Below are positions 40,076-49,003 of a DNA stretch of 64,000 bases, piece by piece (positions within the stretch are counted from its first letter, which is position 1; each line of letters begins with the position of its first letter). The notes below the pieces were generated by a model. The model was not told the DNA's origin. It was given only the letters and a program-made list of their open reading frames with translations, and did not search any database. This DNA is from Acidovorax sp. NO-1 (GTDB lineage: Bacteria; Pseudomonadota; Gammaproteobacteria; Burkholderiales; Burkholderiaceae_C): positions 275,178-339,177 of the forward strand of contig NZ_AGTS01000078.1 in assembly GCF_000238595.1 (NCBI RefSeq), written 5' to 3'. Both the position numbers and the translations under genes were made by a program.

Positions 40076-41389
40076 TCAGGCTGCTGCTGCCACCCGCTGC
40101 GGGTTGTTGGGGTGCGTGGTCCAGTTGGCGTATTCGCCCGTCACCGCCCTGCCGGTGCGCACATCGACCTCGCCCGGCGCGAGCGCGCGCATGGTGATGC
40201 ACTCGGGCACGGGGCAGATCGACACGCACAGGTTGCAGCCCACGCATTCGGCCTCGTTGATCTCGAACCTGCGCACACCACCCTCCTTGGTGAAGGTGAT
40301 GGCCTGGTGCGAGGTGTCTTCGCACACCACATGGCAGCGGCCGCACTGGATGCAGGCGTCCTGGTTGATGACGGCCTTTTCAATGTGATTGAGGTTGAGG
40401 TTCTTCCAGTCCTTCACCGTGGGCACGGCCTGGCCCTTGAAGTCGTCGAGCGTGGCATAGCCGTGCTCGTCCATGAAGTTGGACAGGCCATCGCACATGT
40501 CCTGCACGATCTTGAATCCGTACACCATGGCCGCCGTGCACACCTGCACCGTGCCGCAGCCCAGCGCGATGTATTCGGCCGCATCGCGCCAGGTGGTGAT
40601 GCCGCCAATGCCGCTGATGGGCAGGCCCGCGGTCTGCGCGTCGCGTGCAATCTCGGCCACCATGTTCAGCGCGATGGGCTTGACCGCCGGGCCGCAGTAG
40701 CCGCCGTGCGATCCCCAGCCGTCGGTGCTCGGGCTCATCACCATGCGGTCCAGGTCCACGCCCATGATGGAGTTGATGGTGTTGATGAGGGACACGGCAT
40801 CCGCCCCGCCCGCCTTGGCCGCACGGGCCGGGTGGCGCACGTCGGTAATGTTGGGCGTGAGCTTCACGATCACGGGCAGCTTGCTGTAGTGCTTGCACCA
40901 GGCCGTGACCATCTGGATGTATTCGGGCACCTGGCCCACGGCAGCGCCCATGCCGCGCTCGCTCATGCCATGGGGGCAGCCGAAGTTGAGTTCGATGCCA
41001 TCGGCGCCAGTGTCTTCCACGAGCGGCAGGATGTTCTTCCAGCTCTGCTCCTCGCACGGCACCATGAGCGAGACGATCATCGCGCGGTCGGGCCAAGCGC
41101 GTTTGACGCGCTTGATCTCTTCGAGATTGGTGTCCAGCGGGCGGTCGGTGATCAGCTCGATGTTGTTCAAGCCGATCACACGCCGGTCTTGCGACATCAG
41201 CGTGGAGTAGCGCGGGCCGTTGACGTTGACCACCGGTGGGTCTTCGCCCAGCGTTTTCCACACCACGCCGCCCCAGCCCGCCTCGAAGGCGCGGGTGACG
41301 TTGATCTCCTTGTCGGTGGGCGGTGCGGAGGCCAGCCAGAAGGGGTTGGGACTTTGGATGCCCAGAAAATTGCTGCGAATGTCTGCCAT
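40076..41389 (-). CDS. preA: NAD-dependent dihydropyrimidine dehydrogenase subunit PreA
   Basis: PreA is the FMN/Fe-S subunit that reduces uracil and thymine to the dihydro forms. The 437-residue protein has a dihydroorotate-dehydrogenase-like barrel (about residues 1-310, with LNFGCPHGMSERGMGAAVGQ, KLTPNITDVRHPARAAKAGGADAVSLINT and SGIGGITTWRDAAEYIALG) and a C-terminal double 4Fe-4S ferredoxin domain (CIQCGRCHVVC and CVGCNLCVSICPVPEC). It lies 33 bases after preT and forms the usual PreTA pair. Confidence 0.97.
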   Translation of the reverse strand: MADIRSNFLGIQSPNPFWLASAPPTDKEINVTRAFEAGWGGVVWKTLGEDPPVVNVNGPRYSTLMSQDRRVIGLNNIELITDRPLDTNLEEIKRVKRAWPDRAMIVSLMVPCEEQSWKNILPLVEDTGADGIELNFGCPHGMSERGMGAAVGQVPEYIQMVTAWCKHYSKLPVIVKLTPNITDVRHPARAAKAGGADAVSLINTINSIMGVDLDRMVMSPSTDGWGSHGGYCGPAVKPIALNMVAEIARDAQTAGLPISGIGGITTWRDAAEYIALGCGTVQVCTAAMVYGFKIVQDMCDGLSNFMDEHGYATLDDFKGQAVPTVKDWKNLNLNHIEKAVINQDACIQCGRCHVVCEDTSHQAITFTKEGGVRRFEINEAECVGCNLCVSICPVPECITMRALAPGEVDVRTGRAVTGEYANWTTHPNNPQRVAAAA

Positions 41390-41422
41390 GGGGTGCTCCC
41401 GTGAAAACTGGGGTGAAGGGGT

Positions 41423-42772
41423 TCAAGCCATCAGTGCGGCGTGGATGGAGACAGCGGCGACCTTGCCGTGCTCCACCGCTTCCACCGTGAGGTCGCGGCC
41501 GCCCACGCGGCAGTCGCCACCGGCCCACACACGCGCAAGGCTGGTGCATCCTTCTGCGTCGGTGGCGATACGCCCGCCCTCCAGCGCAATGCGGTTGCCC
41601 ACAGGCTCGGCCACAAAGGTCTGGCCAATGGCCTTGAGCACCATGTCGGCATCGAGCGTGAACGTCTCGCCGGTTTCCACCAGCTTGCCCCCGCTCAGGG
41701 CTGTGGCAGCAAAGCGCACGCCCTTGACAGCACCGCCTTCGCTCAGCACCTCTTTCGGTGCCGCCCAGTGGCGGATGGTCACGCCATTCGTCTGCGCCCA
41801 CTGCTGTTCCACGGCCGATGCCGACATGGCCTCTGCGCCCCGGCGGTAGACGATGGTCACCTCTTGCGCGCCCAGCTTGCGCGACTGCACGGCGGCATCC
41901 ACCGCCGTCATGCCGCCGCCAATCACCACCACGCGGCGGCCCACGGGCAGGGTCGAGAGGTCGTTGCTCTGGCGCAGCTCGGCGATGAAGTCCACTGCAT
42001 TGCGCAGGCCGGTGGCCGTGGGCTTGGCCACGCCCAGCGCGTTCACGCCCTGCAGGCCCAGGCCCAGGAACACGGCGTCGTAGGCGCCCAGCAGGCTGTC
42101 GAGCGTGATGTCACGACCCAGTTGCTGGCCCGCGCGTACCTCGATGCCACCGATGGACAGCAGCCACTCCACTTCCTTCTGCGCGAAGTTGTTGGTGGTC
42201 TTGTAGCTGGCGAGGCCATATTCATTCAGGCCGCCCAGCTTGGGGCGCGCCTCGAACAGCACCACGTCATGCCCGCGCACGGCCAGGCCATGCGCACAGG
42301 CCAGGCCCGCAGGCCCCGCGCCCACCACGGCCACACGCTTGCCGGTGGCAGATGCGCGCTGGAACAGCGGTGCACCGGGCTGGGCAAAGAAGGCATCGGT
42401 GGCGTAGCGCTGCAGCGAGCCGATCTCCACCGGCTTGTCTTCGTTGGTGTTGCGCACGCAGGCCTGTTCGCACAGCACCTCGGTGGGGCACACGCGGGCG
42501 CACATGCCGCCCAGCGGGTTGGCCTCCAGGATGGCACGGGCGGCGCCCCGGTTGTTGTCCTGCGCAATGCGGTGGATGAACGAGGGAATATCGATGCCCG
42601 TGGGACAGGCCGTGGCGCAGGGGGCGTCGTGGCAGTAGTAGCAGCGCTCGGCCTCGATCAGCGCCTGCGCCCGGGTGAGCGGCGGGTGTGCATCGCTGAA
42701 GTTGGCGGCGTAGTCTGCCAGGTTCAGGCGCGCGGCATGAATGCCGCAGGCACGGCTTGCGGGTGTGTCCAT
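41423..42772 (-). CDS. preT: NAD(P)-dependent oxidoreductase, dihydropyrimidine dehydrogenase subunit PreT
   Basis: PreT passes electrons from NAD(P)H through FAD and Fe-S clusters to PreA. The 449-residue product has an N-terminal cysteine-rich cluster domain (CYYCHDAPCATACPTGID, then GGMCARVCPTEVLCEQACVRN), the FAD dinucleotide fold VAVVGAGPAGLACAHGLAVRG, and a second NAD(P) fold VVVIGGGMTAVDAAVQSRKLG, as in glutamate synthase small subunits. The start is the ATG at 42772 with GGAGGAAA upstream; the frame stays open far upstream but without sensible sequence. First gene of the catabolic unit, divergent from the RutR-like regulator. Confidence 0.96.
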   Translation of the reverse strand: MDTPASRACGIHAARLNLADYAANFSDAHPPLTRAQALIEAERCYYCHDAPCATACPTGIDIPSFIHRIAQDNNRGAARAILEANPLGGMCARVCPTEVLCEQACVRNTNEDKPVEIGSLQRYATDAFFAQPGAPLFQRASATGKRVAVVGAGPAGLACAHGLAVRGHDVVLFEARPKLGGLNEYGLASYKTTNNFAQKEVEWLLSIGGIEVRAGQQLGRDITLDSLLGAYDAVFLGLGLQGVNALGVAKPTATGLRNAVDFIAELRQSNDLSTLPVGRRVVVIGGGMTAVDAAVQSRKLGAQEVTIVYRRGAEAMSASAVEQQWAQTNGVTIRHWAAPKEVLSEGGAVKGVRFAATALSGGKLVETGETFTLDADMVLKAIGQTFVAEPVGNRIALEGGRIATDAEGCTSLARVWAGGDCRVGGRDLTVEAVEHGKVAAVSIHAALMA

Positions 42773-42973
42773 CAGGTTTCCTCCGAGAGGGTCAGGGTGG
42801 GGATCTGGGCGCGAGCCTGCGCCGGGCAGCACACAGAGTGCGCTGGGCCTGGGCCAGCCAATGCAGCGCGGGCCTGGAGGTCTGCGCTTGCGATGTTCGG
42901 AGGTTTCATCGGGGTCCTCGCTGTGGGGTGCCGTGCGCGCTGCATGTGCATGGCGGCCCGGCATGTTGGTCAA

Positions 42974-42989
42974 TTTACCAACCGGTAAA
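42974..42989. promoter_or_regulatory. RutR-like operator site 1
   Basis: The 16-base site TTTACCAACCGGTAAA is an inverted repeat with 6-bp arms, in the 336-base gap between preT and the TetR gene. It resembles the RutR pattern TTGACCA-N2-TGGTCAA. The overlapping GTTGGT (42965-42970) with ACCAAC (42977-42982) adds another dyad. The remainder of the gap shows no gene. Confidence 0.75.
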
Positions 42990-42991
42990 AA

Positions 42992-43007
42992 TTTACCAAT
43001 TGGTAAA
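42992..43007. promoter_or_regulatory. RutR-like operator site 2
   Basis: TTTACCAATTGGTAAA is a perfect 16-base palindrome, centred 18 bases from site 1, so two dimers could bind on nearly the same DNA face. It lies between the divergent preT and TetR genes, fitting autoregulation plus control of pyrimidine catabolism. Confidence 0.8.
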
Positions 43008-43108
43008 ATCCCTACAGCAAGGGACATGCCAGGCTCGGCCGGCCAATTGACAGCGAGTTGCCAGCGAAATGCCAGTATTTGGCGCCCCGCTTGTTCCACA
43101 ATGGTGCA

Positions 43109-43828
43109 ATGAAAGACGCTCGCCAGCCCAAGGCTGTCAACGCAGCCCAACGCCGCCCCACCAAGCCCGGCGCTCTGGCTGCCCCCCTGGACATGCCCCC
43201 CCGAGCGCCCACGGCGGCGCGCCTGCTCAAGGAGCAGGCCATCCTGGCCGAGGCGGAGAACCACTTTGCCCAATTTGGTTTTGAAGGTGCATCGCTGGAG
43301 AGCATTGCAGCGGCAACCGGCATCAGCCGCCATAACCTGCTGTATTACTTCCCCAGCAAAGAAGCCCTGTACCAGCGCGTGCTGGACGATGTGCTTACGC
43401 AATGGCTGGCGGGCATGGAAGACCTCTCGCACAGCGACGACCCCCAGCAGGCCCTGCGCCGCTACATCCGCGCCAAGCTCCAGTACTCGCGCGAGCGCCC
43501 CCAGGGCGCGAAGGTGTTCACCAAAGAGGTGATCGCCGGTGCACCACGCTATGGCAAAGCCATCACGGAGCGGGTGGGCCCGCTGCTCAAGACCGAGGTG
43601 CGCACCTTCGAGCGCTGGGCCCGCGAAGGCCGCATCGCCAAGGTCAATTTCACGCACTTGATGTTCATCATCTGGTCGGTCACGCAGGCCTATGCGGAGC
43701 AGGAGGCGCAGTTTGCGCTGCTGCTGGGCAAGCCGGCATTGACCGAACGGGACTTTGAACACGCCGAGGAACTGCTGGTGCGCATGGTGCTGGCCGGCTT
43801 GGCCCATCAAACCGGCACGGTTGTTTAG
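43109..43828 (+). CDS. TetR/AcrR family regulator, RutR-like
   Basis: The 239-residue product has an N-terminal TetR helix-turn-helix (ILAEAENHFAQFGFEGASLESIAAATGISRHNLLYYFPSKEALYQRVL) and a C-terminal domain of the RutR/YcdC type (YSRERPQGAKVFTKEVIAGAPRYGKAI ... HLMFIIWSVTQAYAEQEAQ). RutR senses uracil or thymine. Divergence from preTA and the two palindromes support this role. The start is taken as the ATG at 43109; the first 50 residues are a basic, poorly conserved leader. Confidence 0.88.
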   Translation: MKDARQPKAVNAAQRRPTKPGALAAPLDMPPRAPTAARLLKEQAILAEAENHFAQFGFEGASLESIAAATGISRHNLLYYFPSKEALYQRVLDDVLTQWLAGMEDLSHSDDPQQALRRYIRAKLQYSRERPQGAKVFTKEVIAGAPRYGKAITERVGPLLKTEVRTFERWAREGRIAKVNFTHLMFIIWSVTQAYAEQEAQFALLLGKPALTERDFEHAEELLVRMVLAGLAHQTGTVV

Positions 43829-43946
43829 CTGCGAGGTGCTCTTTTCTGCGAGCGGACAAGAGGCCGCGGCCCCCAGCGGCCCGCTACTGGGCATGGCTTA
43901 GACTTCATCAACTTGATCGTTGAGTTTCATTTTCTTACAACAATCG

Positions 43947-45995
43947 ATGTCGGCATCCACCTCCAACCCATTGCAGAAGCCCATGGAAACGTCGCGCAAA
44001 ACAAGCGTATTTTTCGCAGTTGCTCTCATTCTTGGCGTGCTTGGCGTTTACCTGCCCGGTATCAGCAACGAACTGATTTTTGATGATTTCCGGTTGAGTG
44101 ACGGCACCATCTTTGGCGAATATGGCAGCCTGCTGCAATTCAAGCAGCGCATGCTTTCCTATGGGAGCTTTGTCTGGGTGCAAGAATTGGTGGGAGATGG
44201 ATGGTGGAAGCAACGGCTACTGAATATCCTGCTGCACCTTGGCACCGTAGCCAGCCTATACGCCCTGCTGGGGGCTTTACTAAGCCACGCCAAGTTTCCC
44301 CAGGAGTTTGAGGATCAACCGCATTTTGCAAGCTCTCGCACCGCTGCGTTGCGGGTTGGGGTTGCCCTGTTCGCACTGAACCCTGTTGCGGTTTATGCAG
44401 TTGCGTATCTGATTCAACGCTCGATCCTCATGGCCACGCTGTTTGCAGTGCTGGCCTGCTGGCTTTTTGTGCGGGGGCTTCAGACCCGGCGCAGCGTGTG
44501 GTTCGCTGCAGCTCTGGGCAGCTATCTGGTGGCGGTACTCTCCAAAGAGCACGCTCTTCTGACCGCCGCCATGGCGGTACCGCTCTACATTTATGTGCGC
44601 CGCCCTGGCTGGAAGGCCATCGCTGCGCTGGCAGCAGCGTCTTCGCTGGTGCTGTTACTGGCTGCAGCAGCGTTCTTTGGCATTTATGGCGACCTGGTTG
44701 GCAAAGTGTTCGACCCCCGCTCAGAGGCCCTGGTGCGGCAACTTGAGGCTATCCGCCCAGGGGTTAGCGCGCAGGTGTACCCCTTGAGCGTTTTGAACGA
44801 AGCTGCGCTGTTTTTTCGGTACGGGCTGCTGTGGTTCGTCCCGAACGTGCATTGGATGTCCGTAGACCTGCGGCCCGCGTTCCCACTCGGCGTTGACTCT
44901 TGGCAGCACGTGTTGGGGGCTCTTGGCTACGTGGCGTTGATGAGTGCATCCGTCTGGGCAGTTCTGTGCCGCAGAGATGTTCTTGGTCTTGCTGGCGTGT
45001 GCCTGCTGTTTCCCATCCTGTGGTTTGGCACCGAGTTCGCCACAGTGTGGGTGCAGGATCCTTTCGTGCTTTACCGCAGCTACCTGTGGGCTGTGGCCGT
45101 TCCTGGGCTGGTAGCCATAGTGCTGACCGGCCTTAAACCCACAACGATTTACACACTGGGCATCCTGCTGGCCATGCTTTTTGGCGGGTTGGCCCTGGAG
45201 CGTACGTTGTCGCTCAAGGATGAGGGCACAGCGTGGGCGGACGCTGCTGAAAAAATCGACTTAAGGGCTCCATTGAACGCAGTAGGGCGCAGCCGCCCGT
45301 TTCTCAACCTTGGTGCCCATCACCTGGACAGAGGCTCGCTGGACTTGGCAGAGCGAGCATTCCTGACAGCCGATGCGCTGGGCGACTTGGGTGGCAACGC
45401 ACGCTTCAATTTGGGAGTGACGCTGCAGCAACAAAAAAAGCACGCCGAAGCATTGCAAGCCTTTGCCCAAGCGCAGCAAAAAGGCTTTGGCGGCCAATCC
45501 CTGCACTACCAGCGGGGGGAGTCTGCGTTTGCCCTGGGCCAGTATGCATTGGCCTTTGAGAGCTTTGGCGAAGCCCTCAAATACACGGACGAAGCGGGCG
45601 ATGCCGATCAGAAAAAAATGTGGGCGTTGTTGTTGCAAAAGCATGCAGACGCAGCCGTTGCCACCCAGCAATACGACATCGCTATTCGCAATTTTGAAAC
45701 CCTCCTTGAAACCAACGCCAATCATCCGCGACTGTTGCTCGGCCTTGGTATGGCTTTGGTGGGCAAAGGCGACACCCAACGTGCGGTTCCCTTGTTTGAG
45801 CGGTTGATTGCAACCGCCCCCAGTGCTGCGGCGTATTACGGGCGGGGCGTTGCGCAGTATCGCGCTGGCAAGGTGAAAGAAGGGCTTAAAGACATCGATG
45901 AGGCCATCAGACTGGAGCCCCGCAACCCCCAATATCGGCAAGTGCGCGCGCAACTGGAAACTGCCAGTACGTCGAGAGGCACCACCAAGCGATAG
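43947..45995 (+). CDS. multi-pass membrane protein with C-terminal TPR repeats (GT-C / TMTC-like)
   Basis: The product of about 682 residues has an N-terminal membrane region of about ten helices (to roughly residue 415) and a C-terminal soluble region of tetratricopeptide-type repeats (about 440-670, e.g. GGNARFNLGVTLQQQKKHAEALQAFAQAQ and AAYYGRGVAQYRAGKVKEGLKDIDEAIRLEP). An acidic pair in ELIFDDFRLSDG, just after the first helix, resembles the catalytic loop of GT-C glycosyltransferases such as TMTC proteins. A role in adding sugars to exported proteins or glycans is plausible; the acceptor is unknown. ATG 43983 is an alternative start. Confidence 0.7.
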   Translation: MSASTSNPLQKPMETSRKTSVFFAVALILGVLGVYLPGISNELIFDDFRLSDGTIFGEYGSLLQFKQRMLSYGSFVWVQELVGDGWWKQRLLNILLHLGTVASLYALLGALLSHAKFPQEFEDQPHFASSRTAALRVGVALFALNPVAVYAVAYLIQRSILMATLFAVLACWLFVRGLQTRRSVWFAAALGSYLVAVLSKEHALLTAAMAVPLYIYVRRPGWKAIAALAAASSLVLLLAAAAFFGIYGDLVGKVFDPRSEALVRQLEAIRPGVSAQVYPLSVLNEAALFFRYGLLWFVPNVHWMSVDLRPAFPLGVDSWQHVLGALGYVALMSASVWAVLCRRDVLGLAGVCLLFPILWFGTEFATVWVQDPFVLYRSYLWAVAVPGLVAIVLTGLKPTTIYTLGILLAMLFGGLALERTLSLKDEGTAWADAAEKIDLRAPLNAVGRSRPFLNLGAHHLDRGSLDLAERAFLTADALGDLGGNARFNLGVTLQQQKKHAEALQAFAQAQQKGFGGQSLHYQRGESAFALGQYALAFESFGEALKYTDEAGDADQKKMWALLLQKHADAAVATQQYDIAIRNFETLLETNANHPRLLLGLGMALVGKGDTQRAVPLFERLIATAPSAAAYYGRGVAQYRAGKVKEGLKDIDEAIRLEPRNPQYRQVRAQLETASTSRGTTKR

Positions 45996-46025
45996 CTGGC
46001 ACCCGTACTGATCTACTGGACCACC

Positions 46026-47885
46026 ATGGCCCTTCGCGTTCTACACGTCGGAAAATTTTTCCCGCCCTACCTGGGTGGCATGGAAGTATTTCTGGCCGAC
46101 CTGATCCAGGAGCAGAGACGCCAAGGCATAGACGCCCACGCGCTGGTGCATGGCGACCCTCTTCCCGGTGACCCTGAGTGGGTGCAACGCGTCACAGTGC
46201 AGTTCAACCTGGTCTACGCGCCCATGGCGCTGGGTTTCCGGCAGGCCCTGGGTAGCGCCATAGAACGCGTGAAACCAGACATACTGCACCTGCACATGCC
46301 CAACAACTCGGCACTGTGGGCCTTGACGCTGCCCAGCGCGCGCAAGGTGCCATGGGTGGTGCACTGGCATTCGGACGTGGTGGTGTCCAACATCAAGTGG
46401 TCTGTGGCGCTGGCCTACATGCTCTACCGACCGTTTGAGCAAGCGCTGCTAGAGCGCGCGCAGCAAGTTTTTGCCACATCGCCTCCGTACCTAAAGGCCA
46501 GCGCAGCACTACGCCCATGGCGAAGCAAATGTGAAGTGGTACCGCTGGGCATCAACCTGCGCAGCACGCCACCCACCGCCCTCGTCACAGACACACCACA
46601 GTGGCGCGCAGACACACAGCTGAAGCTGCTGTCCATCGGACGGCTTACCTACTACAAGGGTTTTGAAACACTGATCCGCGCTGTCTCCACGCTGCCCGGT
46701 GTGGAACTGCTGATTGCCGGTGAAGGTGAGCTGCGCGACACGTTGGAGGCACTGATACAAAGCAACACGCCACACGGAACGACCCCTGCTGTGCGCTTGC
46801 TAGGCGCGGTGGACGACGCCCAAAAGCATGCGCTGCTAGCCGAATGCGACCTGTTCTGCCTGGCATCGCGTGAGCGCACAGAGGCCTTCGGTATTGTGCT
46901 GCTGGAGGCCATGCAACACGCCCGACCCTGTTTGGTGACCGACCTGCCCGGCTCTGGCATGCCTTGGGTGGTGGCGCATGCGCATTGCGGCCTGCATGTG
47001 CCCTTTGAAGACATTGACGCCTGGCGCAGCACCATTGCCCGCCTGCAGCACGACCCCGCCCTGCGCAACCGGCTGGGACAGAATGGCCAGAAAGCGCTGC
47101 ACCAGCACTTCAGCATCGGGCCCTGCGAACGGGCCACTGCCCGCCATTACCGGGGCCTGGCACCCGGCAGCGGAATTATTGCGGCCCGCCAGGGATTGAT
47201 GGTGGTGATCTCTACTCGAAACAACGCGGCAGACATTGCCCAGCTGCTGCAACGCGTGCGCACTCTCGTCAATGCACCCGTGCTGGTGGTGGACAACCGT
47301 AGCACTGACGCCACCTGTCACCTGGCCGAACAGCACGGAGCGCGCGTGTTGCGCCCCCTGCTGGCCATGACGCCGTGGGGCAGCCTGCAAACCGGTATCC
47401 GCCATGCGTTGGCTCAGGGCTACGCGTCGGTCGTCACCATCGATGCCGAGGGCCGGTATGAAGTGGAGGAGTTGCCCACGTTGTTGGCAGCAGGCGACAA
47501 CAGCGACATGGTGGCGGCCTACTTTGCAGCCCGCAACAGCCTGCCGCGCCGCGCTGCGTGGCAGTGGCTTCGCTGGGTTACAGGCCTGCGGCTGCGTGAC
47601 TTTGTCTCGGGCTTCCGTCTGTACAACCGTGCCGCCATGCAAGTGGCGTCCTCCGCCGACGCCACACTGCTGGACTATCAGGACATCGGCACCCTGCTGC
47701 TGATGCGACGCGAGGGCATACGCATCACCGAAGTCGCGCTTGCAATGCATACACCCAAGATAGACCGCTCCAAGATTTTTAGATCGTGGGCTAATGCCTT
47801 GCGGTACATGGCCGTTTCTTCACTTCTCAGCATTGCTCACGGGCGACATGCCAGCGCTGCAAGAGAAGTCACCAAAAGCTCATAG
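46026..47885 (+). CDS. glycosyltransferase, GT4-GT2 fusion
   Basis: The 619-residue protein joins two glycosyltransferases. Residues 1-375 form a GT-B fold family 4 enzyme (LHVGKFFPPYLGGMEVFLADL, SIGRLTYYKGFETLIRAV, and the EX7E segment TEAFGIVLLEAMQHARP). Residues about 390-600 form a GT-A family 2 domain (VVISTRNNAADIAQLLQRVRTLVNAPVLVVDNRSTD ... VVTIDAEGRYEVEELPTLL), similar to dolichyl-phosphate mannose synthase-like enzymes. It starts 30 bases after the TPR protein gene and is probably cotranscribed with it. Donor and acceptor sugars cannot be read from sequence. Confidence 0.9.
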   Translation: MALRVLHVGKFFPPYLGGMEVFLADLIQEQRRQGIDAHALVHGDPLPGDPEWVQRVTVQFNLVYAPMALGFRQALGSAIERVKPDILHLHMPNNSALWALTLPSARKVPWVVHWHSDVVVSNIKWSVALAYMLYRPFEQALLERAQQVFATSPPYLKASAALRPWRSKCEVVPLGINLRSTPPTALVTDTPQWRADTQLKLLSIGRLTYYKGFETLIRAVSTLPGVELLIAGEGELRDTLEALIQSNTPHGTTPAVRLLGAVDDAQKHALLAECDLFCLASRERTEAFGIVLLEAMQHARPCLVTDLPGSGMPWVVAHAHCGLHVPFEDIDAWRSTIARLQHDPALRNRLGQNGQKALHQHFSIGPCERATARHYRGLAPGSGIIAARQGLMVVISTRNNAADIAQLLQRVRTLVNAPVLVVDNRSTDATCHLAEQHGARVLRPLLAMTPWGSLQTGIRHALAQGYASVVTIDAEGRYEVEELPTLLAAGDNSDMVAAYFAARNSLPRRAAWQWLRWVTGLRLRDFVSGFRLYNRAAMQVASSADATLLDYQDIGTLLLMRREGIRITEVALAMHTPKIDRSKIFRSWANALRYMAVSSLLSIAHGRHASAAREVTKSS

Positions 47886-47982
47886 CTTTCAGCCAAGAAC
47901 CTGCACCGTAGATCATCACAGCCCGCCCCGTCTCCAAGTCCCTAGCTTATTGCGGAGACATGACGCCAAGGGCATTGCCTGG

Positions 47983-48762
47983 TCACATCAAAACCTTGGC
48001 GCCAGCCGCAATCAAGACCAGTGCCAGCGCAAACTGCACCCAGCGGCCAGCAACCCTTCCGGCCAACAGACTTCCCAAAAGCACAGCGGGTATGGAGCCC
48101 GTCAGCAAGCTTGCCAGCATTTTCCAGTCCACCATGCCGGCAAAAAGATATCCAGTTCCTGCGACAACGGCCAACGGAATGGCATGAACGATGTCAGTGG
48201 CGACCAGGCGATGGGGAGTCATGCGAAGAGGATAGAGATACAGCAGCATCACGCTGCCAAGCGCTCCGGCCCCCACCGACGTGAGAGCCACGCACAAGCC
48301 CAAAACAGCACCGGAGACCACTGTCAGCGCTGGCTGCAAGGCCTTGAAACGAGCCGGCTCCGCTATCCGACGTCCACGCGCGTAGCTCGTCAACTTTGGC
48401 GCAGCCAACAGGCCAGCCGCCGTGATCAGCACCACTATGCCGATAGCCGTGGTGAGCCATTCCACCCGAGCCACTTGCATTCCCAAGCTGACAATCACCA
48501 CGATGAACAGCGCCATTGGCAGGCTTCCAAGCCACAGGCGTTTGGCTACTTGCCAGTCCACATGACCATTGGTTTGGTGAACGCGTGCTCCGGCTAGTTT
48601 GGTGATAGCCGCAAACCACAAATCTGTAGCGACTGCAGTGGATGGCGACACCCCAAAGACAATCAACAAGATGGGGGTCATCAATGCGCCACCACCCACG
48701 CCTGTGAAGCCCACCACAAAACCGGTCAACGCACCCGCGAGCGCATAAGGTGCATCAATCAT
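47983..48762 (-). CDS. TauE/SafE family sulfite/sulfonate permease-like protein
   Basis: The 259-residue protein has about eight hydrophobic helices and the TauE/SafE repeats: GFVVGFTGVGGGALMTPILLIVFGVSPSTAVATDL near the N terminus and the related LCVALTSVGAGALGSVMLLYLYPL in the second half. The family moves sulfite, sulfonates or other anions. I chose the ATG at 48762. It is divergent from the cysD-like gene, so a sulfur-transport role serving PAPS synthesis is plausible but not proven. Confidence 0.88.
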   Translation of the reverse strand: MIDAPYALAGALTGFVVGFTGVGGGALMTPILLIVFGVSPSTAVATDLWFAAITKLAGARVHQTNGHVDWQVAKRLWLGSLPMALFIVVIVSLGMQVARVEWLTTAIGIVVLITAAGLLAAPKLTSYARGRRIAEPARFKALQPALTVVSGAVLGLCVALTSVGAGALGSVMLLYLYPLRMTPHRLVATDIVHAIPLAVVAGTGYLFAGMVDWKMLASLLTGSIPAVLLGSLLAGRVAGRWVQFALALVLIAAGAKVLM

Positions 48763-49003
48763 GCAGAAAGCAACGCTGCGCCAGGGGCCGCAATGGGCGA
48801 ATGGCTGAATGGCTGAGCACATTGGGCTTGCCGCGACACAGGGGCGGGCGCCCACCACCACTGAAGGCCGTGATGACTGCATCACCAGCAAGGTGCATGA
48901 CAGGCAGCTGCTCATTCAACAATGCTTCACCATTCGATTGACGCATAACGGGATAATTTGTGATTAAATTGCAAATGATCATCGTATCACGCCAGATATA
49001 TAC

